In this document: piece by piece, positions 29,758-35,400 of the stretch
How the letters are laid out: every line of letters begins with the position of its first letter
Numbering within the stretch: the first letter of the stretch is position 1
Source: a virus
IMG/VR virus record: IMGVR_UViG_3300031787_000431
Span: 1-35,400 of that record
Strand: one strand, 5' to 3'
Length of the DNA: 35,400 nt
The notes under the pieces: model-generated
What the model was told of the DNA's origin: nothing
Seen by the model: only the letters and a program-made list of their open reading frames with translations
Databases searched by the model: none
Translations under genes and position numbers: made by a program

Positions 29758-31988
29758 TCAGCGGGCTCCGCAGGGGCTTTGGCGGCCTGTTTAGCGGCTT
29801 CCCGGTCTTCGTCAGCCTGCACGGCCTGGATCTCGACTTCCGCAGCCCTCATGCGAAGCTGCATCTCAGCGATCAGGATTTTCGTCTCGTTGTTGGCCTG
29901 TGCAATGCGCTCATTCGAGGCGATCTGCTCACGCGACAGCATGGCGTCCAGTTCGGCCTTCTGCTGCTGAAGGATGGCTTCACGCTCGGCATTGGCTGCG
30001 TCGCGCTCCATCTCCTTCTGCTTGATCAGAAGGTCAGCTTCAGCCTGTGCGGCTTCCTTGTCGCGCTGCACTTCCATCTCAAGCTGGCGAAGCTGGCCGT
30101 CTAGCTGGACCTTCTCACGCTCCATCGCCATCTGGGCCTGCGCCTTCATCTGCTCGACCTGCATCTGGGCCTGAGCGCGGGCCTGTTCCTTCATCACCTC
30201 GGGATTTGGCTTGTTGCGGGCCGCCTCCATCATCTGGGCGACTTCCTGCGGGTCGGGCTCCGCGAAATACATGGCCGGACTTTTGAGGCCCGTAGCCTGC
30301 ACAAGGCGCTGAAGCGTGTTCGATAGCTGTTCCGGCTTCACGAAGGGATTATCGGTCCCCATGACGCCGGCAATGCGCTCCTGAAGGTTGAGGATCGACA
30401 TCATCATCATCAGATCGCGTTCGCGGGTTCCTGCGCCCAGACCAACGTTGACCGACACGTCCATGCCGACGTTCCACGACCTCGGATCGAACTCCACCCA
30501 CTCGTCACGAAGCCTGACGGTGCGCGGCTTGTCCTGATGCTTGACCACCAGCCGGAGAATGCCGCGAAAGAAGCTTTTCAGCCCCTCGGCAAGGTTCCTG
30601 ACAATCAGTTCCGTCTGGCCAATCCCCTGCTGTTCAATCATCGCAGAGGCTTTCGCCGTCATGTTCTGAAGGGCATCCGGGGCAAGGCCGGCAGAAGCAT
30701 CGGAGACGCCAGTGCGGTCCTGTGCTTCCTGGTTGAAATACTCCAGCATCTGGAACGCCTGAGGCGCAATCACCGGAACAGGCGCGAACTGGAACGCGTC
30801 CCGAATGGATGCCACGTTGTCCTTGATCAGGATCGGCTTACCAAAGGTCGGCTCGAAGACCGCTTCCGGGTTTTCAAGCGCGCTCATCTTGACGACGGGC
30901 TGTTGATTGTTCTGCCAATAGATGTTGTCGAGCGTCGAACGGAGAATGACCGTCTTGACCCGCTGAATTTCGATCAGGTCATCGGCAATCGACACGCCTT
31001 CCCATTGGTGCGGCTGATACTCGCACTTCAGGTCGCAGAACTGGACGTGATCGGCGTAATCGTTCTCAAGGATGTTCTCATCCGTGATCGTGCCGGCATA
31101 GACCATGCGGCGAAGTTCCGACAGGCCGTCCCCGTCAAGGTCGCAACGCACATACAGGTCCCAATAATCGACCTCACGAGTGGCCCAATCAATCGAGGCG
31201 TCGTTGCGCCCGATCCGGCTGTAGTCCTCGCGCTCAAAATCCTCGTTGTCCTGCCCGATGTTGTCCTCGGCATCAGGAAGGTTCTTGATCTTCTCCGGGT
31301 CATACCCCATCGAAATCAGGTCAGAACGCCTGATGCGGGTCTTGAGGCCGACGATGATGGAATCTTCCATCGATGTCGCGTCGGGATGGATCAGGAACTG
31401 CTCAGGCGGAACAGCGGCAAAGCGGATTTCGCGCTTCGTCACCGTCCGCTTGATCTTGACCGAATGAAACACCTCGAAAGCCGTGGGCTCGGCGCTGTGC
31501 TCCAGAACTTCGATGTCGGGCTCTGACACAAGCTGCGCAAAGGCCATCTCTGTCAGGCCCGTATGCGTCGAAACGTCGATCTCGGTACGCTCGTCCGCCC
31601 ACCACCTCAGAACGCCATTACGAAGCTTCAGAGCGTCATAGACGGCATCAATGAGAACCTTGGTCCCGCCACCCTCGGGAAGGACCACAGCGTTGATGTA
31701 GTCGGTCGCCTGTTCGGCTCCCTGCTCATCCCCTGGTCCGCGCGGCTGGTACTCTACAATCTTCTCGTTGCCGAACAGCGTGCGGACGATTGAAGGGAGA
31801 ACTTTCTTGATCGACGCACGGACATCGCGGGAGACGACCTTTGAACGGCCATCCTCATAGGGAATGGCGTCGGGGTTGCCGTCATAGAATTCCATCGCCG
31901 CAAGCCGGTCCTTCGACCGCTCGTCGCGATAGTCCTCGCAGTCCTGCACAAGCGCAGAGATTTTCGAGGAATATTCGCTCGTGTCCAT
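29754..31988 (-). CDS. Portal protein
   Basis: A 744-aa protein. Early features are RSKDRLAAMEFYDGNPDAIP and VLPSIVRTLFGNEKIVEYQP. Middle features are FAAVPPEQFLIHPDATSMED and VDYWDLYVRCDLDGDGLSEL. The portal core follows with SIADDLIEIQRVKTVILRST and a channel region around QDRTGVSDASAGLAPDALQN. The C-terminal 150 residues are a long coiled coil (MQVEQMKAQAQMAMEREKVQ), the barrel typical of P22-like portals. It forms the 12-fold ring that DNA passes through. Confidence 0.88.
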   Translation of the reverse strand: MDTSEYSSKISALVQDCEDYRDERSKDRLAAMEFYDGNPDAIPYEDGRSKVVSRDVRASIKKVLPSIVRTLFGNEKIVEYQPRGPGDEQGAEQATDYINAVVLPEGGGTKVLIDAVYDALKLRNGVLRWWADERTEIDVSTHTGLTEMAFAQLVSEPDIEVLEHSAEPTAFEVFHSVKIKRTVTKREIRFAAVPPEQFLIHPDATSMEDSIIVGLKTRIRRSDLISMGYDPEKIKNLPDAEDNIGQDNEDFEREDYSRIGRNDASIDWATREVDYWDLYVRCDLDGDGLSELRRMVYAGTITDENILENDYADHVQFCDLKCEYQPHQWEGVSIADDLIEIQRVKTVILRSTLDNIYWQNNQQPVVKMSALENPEAVFEPTFGKPILIKDNVASIRDAFQFAPVPVIAPQAFQMLEYFNQEAQDRTGVSDASAGLAPDALQNMTAKASAMIEQQGIGQTELIVRNLAEGLKSFFRGILRLVVKHQDKPRTVRLRDEWVEFDPRSWNVGMDVSVNVGLGAGTRERDLMMMMSILNLQERIAGVMGTDNPFVKPEQLSNTLQRLVQATGLKSPAMYFAEPDPQEVAQMMEAARNKPNPEVMKEQARAQAQMQVEQMKAQAQMAMEREKVQLDGQLRQLEMEVQRDKEAAQAEADLLIKQKEMERDAANAEREAILQQQKAELDAMLSREQIASNERIAQANNETKILIAEMQLRMRAAEVEIQAVQADEDREAAKQAAKAPAEPAE

Positions 31989-33262
31989 TAAGCGACCTTC
32001 CTCGGGCGAAACACAGGAACAGGTGCGCCGCCAGCCTTGGCGAAGCCCTCTGAACCCATGGCGAAATATCGGAAGGCGTCAGCCGGATGCGACGACCAGT
32101 CGTGGACTGGCTTCGGCTTCAACACCTGGTTCTTGTCGTCATAATCGGCGCGATAAAGCTTCAGCGCCTCAATGCCGCGATGGCACTTCTCAGCGTCAAA
32201 CCACACCCTCGGCAGCATCAGGCGGACAGCGTTGATGCCGTCATCTACCCGGTGGTCCTTGGCTATCGTGATCTCAAGCCCCAGGCCGCGAAGGACTTCC
32301 TCCCGGCTCTTGCCCGTTCCAAGTTCCCGCGCCCTCACGTCATGGGGCAGGATGTGCCCGCCATAGACATAAGGCTTGCGCTGGATCATCTGCACGTAAT
32401 GCGCCAGGTCCATGCCCGTCGCTTCGTAATAGTCGATGGCGTGGACTTCCCGCCCAACGCCCTGCATGAACCAGATCGCCGTCGCGTCATCCATGCCCAA
32501 ATCCCAGGCCGTCCAGACGCGGGCCATCGGATCGTAGGGGACGGAGCAAATGCGCCTGTCCTTCTCGACCTCTGCCATCTGCCGCCCGTAGTAGGCACCG
32601 ACCACAGCGGCCTCAAAGGAGCACTCGTATTCCTGTTCAAACTGCTCCGGCGTCAGGGTGCGCTTGGCGTCATTCAGTTCCGTCTCAGCCAGAACGCCCG
32701 TTTCGGATGCCCGCAGCGTCAGGTGGAACCAGTCGTCATAGAGCTTGCCGGCGTCGTCCCTGCCGATCTTGTAAAACCAGTTGCGGCCCTTCGGAGTGCC
32801 GACAAAGGTTGCCCAGCCCGCATAGTCCGAAAGCGTCGGGCGGATGACCTCAGGCCATGCCCTCGGGTCTATGTCTGCCGGCTCGTCGATCACGACCCCA
32901 TCGAAATAGAGGCCGCGCATCGCATCGTAGTTGTCTGCGCCGTACAGCTTGATCGTCTGCCCGGTGGGGAAGACAACCGTCAGTTCGCTTTCCTTCTGCT
33001 CCACGCCCGGAATGCCTGCCGTGTAGTGCTTCAGATAGGACCACGCCACGTCCTTCGCCTGGCGATAGGTCGGCGCGATGTAGCCATACCTCGGCGGCGG
33101 GAACTTCCGGTCATTCATGGCAGCGCGGCGGATCAGGTCATTGACCGTTCCAACCGTCTTGCCGAAGCGACGATGCGCCACGACCTTGGACCAGCGTTGC
33201 GTTCTCTTGTGGTAGGTCTTGAACAGGTCCCGAGGCTTGTAGGGAACCCGGACGACCTGCAT
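31988..33262 (-). CDS. terL: Terminase large subunit
   Basis: A 424-aa packaging motor. The ATPase has Walker A at residues 29-36 (AHRRFGKT) and Walker B near residue 130 (GVVIDEPADID). The C-terminal nuclease has TAWDLGMDDATAIWF, HILPHDVRARELG and HDWSSHPADAFRYFA, the metal-binding acidic residues of the RNase H-like fold. ATG at 33262 uses the TGATG overlap with terS. It overlaps the portal by TAATG. Confidence 0.93.
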   Translation of the reverse strand: MQVVRVPYKPRDLFKTYHKRTQRWSKVVAHRRFGKTVGTVNDLIRRAAMNDRKFPPPRYGYIAPTYRQAKDVAWSYLKHYTAGIPGVEQKESELTVVFPTGQTIKLYGADNYDAMRGLYFDGVVIDEPADIDPRAWPEVIRPTLSDYAGWATFVGTPKGRNWFYKIGRDDAGKLYDDWFHLTLRASETGVLAETELNDAKRTLTPEQFEQEYECSFEAAVVGAYYGRQMAEVEKDRRICSVPYDPMARVWTAWDLGMDDATAIWFMQGVGREVHAIDYYEATGMDLAHYVQMIQRKPYVYGGHILPHDVRARELGTGKSREEVLRGLGLEITIAKDHRVDDGINAVRLMLPRVWFDAEKCHRGIEALKLYRADYDDKNQVLKPKPVHDWSSHPADAFRYFAMGSEGFAKAGGAPVPVFRPRKVA

Positions 33263-33498
33263 CAGTCCTCCCACTTGAGGACGAGAGGCCCGCCGTTTTC
33301 ATCGCCCTGCAATGTCACTGTTGACAGGTCAGGAAGCGCCTTCTTCAGCAGCCCAAGGCCAGCGGTGACTTGCGAAGCACTCATTTCGCGCCGTCCCTCG
33401 GCGTGTTCGATGAGGGCGTTAAGAACATTGCTTTTTTGGATTTTAGCCCGGTGCTCGTGAGACATCGTGAAACCAGGCTTGCGCCCACGCTCGGCCAT
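33262..33498 (-). CDS. Terminase small subunit-like protein
   Basis: A 78-aa protein: a basic N-terminus MAERGRKPGFTMSHEHRAKI, then NVLNALIEHAEGRREMSASQ, VTAGLGLLKKALPDLSTVTL and a Gly/Asp tail. This fits the small-subunit/HTH pattern of alphaproteobacterial podoviruses. It is directly before terL and coupled by TGATG. A frame extension upstream is rejected as it runs through the previous gene. Confidence 0.8.
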   Translation of the reverse strand: MAERGRKPGFTMSHEHRAKIQKSNVLNALIEHAEGRREMSASQVTAGLGLLKKALPDLSTVTLQGDENGGPLVLKWED

Positions 33499-33659
33499 CA
33501 CGCCACCATGAAACCCGGATCGTTCGGATACGGCTCGAACTTCCGACCCAGGATAACCCGCTTTGCAGCGTCCTCGGTCGGACACGCGCACACGATAGCG
33601 CCGTCTTCCCTCACGACCCAGAAAGGGAAATCGCTGGTGGGGCGGTATTCAATCGTCAT
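33498..33659 (-). CDS. Small hypothetical protein before terS
   Basis: A 53-aa protein, MTIEYRPTSDFPFWVVREDG then AIVCACPTEDAAKRVIL. Beta-rich start and a helix; no family recognised. The ATG overlaps the previous stop (ATGA) and its stop overlaps terS (TGATG). It was traced from the overlap chain. Confidence 0.6.
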   Translation of the reverse strand: MTIEYRPTSDFPFWVVREDGAIVCACPTEDAAKRVILGRKFEPYPNDPGFMVA

Positions 33660-33727
33660 GACAGCCAATCCATGATTGCCAGCGTGAGGGCTGTGCCGAT
33701 GGGGACGATGAGGGCGTAGAGGATCAT
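33656..33727 (-). CDS. Tiny TM peptide
   Basis: A 23-aa frame, MILYALIVPIGTALTLAIMD then WLS, one membrane helix. Start and stop both overlap neighbours (ATGA), which suggests it is real. Function unknown. Confidence 0.5.
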   Translation of the reverse strand: MILYALIVPIGTALTLAIMDWLS

Positions 33728-33822
33728 TCCGCCCATTCCCGCAGCGCCACATAGACGAAAGCCATGATGGCGAAGCAGGCGAGGGCTAGACCTGCCATGA
33801 AGCCAGCGGCAAAGAGCAGCAT
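33724..33822 (-). CDS. Tiny TM protein, first gene of the late block
   Basis: A 32-aa frame, MLLFAAGFMAGLALACFAIM then AFVYVALREWAE, with a single long hydrophobic segment. GGAGG lies at good spacing before the ATG at 33822, and the stop overlaps the next peptide by ATGA. It lies directly downstream of the terminator at 33840. Role unknown. Confidence 0.6.
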   Translation of the reverse strand: MLLFAAGFMAGLALACFAIMAFVYVALREWAE

Positions 33823-33839
33823 CGCCAGCCTCCGAAATG

Positions 33840-33867
33840 AAAACGCCCCCGACCGAAGCCGAGGGCG
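33840..33867 (-). terminator. Leftward intrinsic terminator upstream of the late block
   Basis: Minus strand: CGCCCUCGGC, UUCG, GUCGGGGGCG, then UUUUCAUUUC. Ten paired positions if two G-U pairs are allowed. It would stop leftward transcription from beyond 33.87 kb before it enters the late genes, unless relieved by antitermination. Confidence 0.8.
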
Positions 33868-33868
33868 C

Positions 33869-33898
33869 TGTATGGGCGGCGCGGTATTCCGAGGTCAA
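33869..33898 (-). promoter_or_regulatory. Weak candidate late promoter beside the terminator
   Basis: Minus strand: TTGACC (33898-33893), an 18-bp spacer and CATACA (33874-33869). The start point would fall inside the 5' arm of the terminator, so transcripts from it would not form the hairpin. Weak -10; listed only because of its position. Confidence 0.25.
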
Positions 33899-34235
33899 TC
33901 CGCGCGGTGCCCGCTGAGTTGTTCACAGTCTCAGCCTGCACGGGGACTCAGACTTGCGAATCTGAAACAGTCGGCAATGCGGGACTGGTGAGCCCCCGAG
34001 CTTGTCCCTCGGGCCTCCCTCGCCAGCCATCCGCATTCCTTCGGCCAGACCGTGGACGCACCCCTCAGACGGGACACGCAGAAGCGGCCACTGGAGACAA
34101 CGAAGGCCGTCAGCGAGGTTTCTAGGGCCTCAATGACGGGCCGATGCAGCCATGAACGACGGTCGTATCGTTCGATGGCGGCCACCCACCTCAACCCCTT
34201 GGGTCGAGGCTAGCCGAGACCCGGAGGTTCGACCA
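33869..34235. other. Region of about 370 bases with no convincing gene
   Basis: There are several possible hairpins: CCCGAG...CTCGGG (near 34005), GAACGA...TCGTTC (34154-34173, containing the palindrome ACGACGGTCGT), and GGGTC...GACCC (34201-34222). No Shine-Dalgarno-supported frame of good composition is seen; a minus-strand frame (33931-34194) has odd composition. An open plus frame from ATG 34152 reads into the peptide at 34236. The region sits between divergent transcripts and could hold the late control region, a packaging site or a small RNA. Confidence 0.5.
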
Positions 34236-34322
34236 ATGCGGTCAACTCTTCGGCTGAATGTCAGGCTGGACGTTGCGGCCACCCTTCGGTGGATCACCGC
34301 TATCCTCTACCTGATCCTTTGA
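34236..34322 (+). CDS. Tiny membrane peptide upstream of the HEPN-like gene
   Basis: A 28-aa frame, MRSTLRLNVRLDVAATLRWI then TAILYLIL, a basic start and a hydrophobic end. GGAGG lies 9 bases before the ATG. An in-frame extension begins at ATG 34152 (56 aa) without such a site. Its TGA (34320) is in the same frame as the following HEPN-like gene, so the two could once have been one frame. It may be a leader or toxin-like peptide. Confidence 0.45.
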   Translation: MRSTLRLNVRLDVAATLRWITAILYLIL

Positions 34323-34373
34323 AATGCGGCAAGAGCCTATGGAAAGATAGCCTCGTTCCAAGGGCGCTCGACC

Positions 34374-34826
34374 ATGCTCACCGAGGCGATTGAGTGCTTT
34401 CCTTGGCCGGGGCCAAAAGTTCTAAAGATTAAAAGTCTGGTGAAAGAAGCTGACCAATGGTCCGCCAGGCGCAATGAAATTGCCCACGGACTTGTTCGAA
34501 ACTTTAATTTCAACAACAACCACAGGGGCTGGTATCTGATGTCAGCCGAATACGCGTCGAAAAAGAGACCTCGCCTTAAGCACTACCTGAAAAAGTCTAC
34601 CTCCCCCCAGGAGGACTGGGCCTTGGGCTCATATGCCTTCACGTCAGGTCAAATCGACTACCTTCGATTGTCGTTTGCCGACCTGCGAAGCCGAGTCATC
34701 GACACGGCAATTCCCACAATTATGGGCTACTGGTCCCGCAGCGACGAGGCCGAAAAGCTAGCCGCGAGGGAAGAGATAGCCGCCTCAATCAAGAAGGCCG
34801 CATCCTCAGGCGAACCCAAGAAATGA
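34374..34826 (+). CDS. HEPN-motif protein, possibly 5'-truncated
   Basis: A 150-aa protein with a HEPN-type RNEIAHG (Rx4H) near residue 33, in the context KSLVKEADQWSARRNEIAHG. The frame remains open upstream to 34323, coding AARAYGKIASFQGR, a segment that in related proteins belongs to the domain. There is no start codon there before a TGA at 34320. So either the ATG at 34374 is a shortened start or the gene lost its 5' end. HEPN proteins are often RNases in toxins or defence. The C-terminus is helical and Lys/Ala-rich. Base composition is lower in GC than the phage genes. Confidence 0.65.
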   Translation: MLTEAIECFPWPGPKVLKIKSLVKEADQWSARRNEIAHGLVRNFNFNNNHRGWYLMSAEYASKKRPRLKHYLKKSTSPQEDWALGSYAFTSGQIDYLRLSFADLRSRVIDTAIPTIMGYWSRSDEAEKLAAREEIAASIKKAASSGEPKK

Positions 34827-35065
34827 CAATTGTCAGCTAGGCGAGCAGACGCACGACGGATTGAGTCCGCATCGCACGCGACACGGACCCACCCATCAAC
34901 CCCAATGCCGGCCTGTCGCCTCTCAGACTGATTCGCCATGGCTGCTTTGTCAGGTATATAATTGGGCGACTGATCTCTACCCGGACGCAAGTCCGAGCCT
35001 ATCGAAATGACACGAAACACTATCCCTGGTGATTTGTCAACGCCCGGCATACACAATCTTGTGAA

Positions 35066-35400
35066 TCAGCGGGCGTAATACTCTGCCAGCGCCCATAGCG
35101 CATCGTATGTCGATTCAATCGTCGTGTGCCCCGGTGACCAGTCCTCAGGCTGATCCTCAAGAATGACGTTCGTTGCCGCCTCGAATACGCGAGCGGGCTG
35201 CGAGGCAAACACCTCGACCGTTTTCCCATAGCGGGCAATAGCCTCGTTCGCGACCTGGATGGACCGCTCCTCGTCAAAGGATCTCGGAGCCGGCCTGTTC
35301 TCGTTCGCCCATGCCCTGCGAGATGCCTTGGCACGCTGCCAAGCCTGATACTCCCGCTTGAACCTGTTCCCGGCATCGTAAAGCTCGGCAGGGCCATAGC
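35066..35400 (-). CDS. Hypothetical protein, 5' end beyond the window
   Basis: An open frame of 111 codons ending in ...YDALWALAEYYAR. It begins beyond the right edge; visible parts are YGPAELYDAGNRFKREYQAW, RRAWANENRPAPRSFDEERS and VFEAATNVILEDQPEDWSPG. The residue use (Trp, Tyr, balanced charges) looks coding. No family is recognised. Between 34827 and 35065 there is no gene I can support; TATAAT occurs at 34957-34962 without a clear -35. Confidence 0.55.
   Translation of the reverse strand, partial: YGPAELYDAGNRFKREYQAWQRAKASRRAWANENRPAPRSFDEERSIQVANEAIARYGKTVEVFASQPARVFEAATNVILEDQPEDWSPGHTTIESTYDALWALAEYYAR

Noticed and set aside
32087-33460. Long plus-strand frame opposite terL
   Set aside because: Antisense shadow; terL has complete ATPase and nuclease motifs on the other strand.
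33931-34194. Minus-strand frame of 87 codons in the gap right of the late block
   Set aside because: Odd composition (many Cys, Ser, Arg and Trp without a pattern), no Shine-Dalgarno site, no overlap with neighbours and no recognisable domain.
34727-35056. Minus-strand frame overlapping the HEPN-like gene
   Set aside because: Its second half is the shadow of the plus-strand gene, which has the clear RNEIAHG motif and better codon use.
1-35400. CRISPR array, insertion sequence or rRNA
   Set aside because: No regularly spaced repeats, transposase or terminal inverted repeats, and no rRNA-like stretch were seen.

Overview
The window is phage DNA from an alphaproteobacterial host, most likely Hyphomicrobiales (Rhizobiales-type). 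This is inferred from the GC-rich codon use, the tightly overlapping ATGA/GTGA/TGATG gene junctions, and the families seen: NinB, a 3-TM holin of the kind found in gene transfer agents and rhizobial phages, an SU10-type capsid, and small proteins I know from rhizobial prophages. It is a temperate podovirus-like phage. An integrase gene at 3470-4561 is followed at once by a 3' half of a tRNA-Gln(CUG) gene, yet phage genes continue on both sides of it. So this looks like an attP inside an unintegrated or circularly permuted phage genome (or a junction between tandem copies), not a simple prophage edge. No replication helicase, primase, polymerase or cI-type repressor is present, so the window is probably not the whole genome.

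Layout. (1) 16-4561, plus strand: recombination block with a winged-helix-like protein, a Rad52/Sak-like annealing protein, NinB, a mini SSB-like protein with the acidic tip, a Tat-signal small protein, a DUF968-like HNH nuclease, several small ORFs and the integrase. (2) 4566-4662: attachment region, a tRNA fragment inside a 16-bp inverted repeat. (3) 4693-10728, plus strand: accessory early block of small proteins (DUF551-like, PP-loop/PAPS-reductase-like, Zn-knuckle proteins, an Ea22-like protein). It is interrupted by one minus-strand gene (7041-7493) that joins a GIY-YIG/T5orf172 domain to a ribbon-helix-helix domain and faces a palindromic operator at 7499-7532. (4) 10725-33822, minus strand, read right to left: two tiny membrane proteins, TerS, TerL, portal, scaffold, SU10-like capsid, decoration protein, adaptors, a P22 gp10-like hub, GNAT, an S74-containing virion protein, a glucosaminidase ejection protein, a second ejection protein, collar and glycine-rich fibres, a lysis block (tiny TM protein, GH19-like endolysin with TM tail, 3-TM holin, trypsin-like lipoprotein, XhlA-like protein), a metallophosphoesterase and a DUF6378 protein. 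Two plus-strand genes (14429-14710, 17601-17774) lie inside this block like morons. (5) 33840-35400: a leftward terminator, about 370 bases without a convincing gene, a tiny membrane peptide, a HEPN-motif protein that looks 5'-truncated, and an unrecognised CDS running off the right edge.

Three intrinsic terminators, all leftward (about 33.85, 27.02 and 17.57 kb), divide the late strand into head, tail/ejection, and fibre/lysis sections. The genes fit one life cycle: integration at tRNA-Gln, annealing-type recombination, headful-type packaging, a short tail with ejected peptidoglycan hydrolase, and lysis by endolysin and holin.
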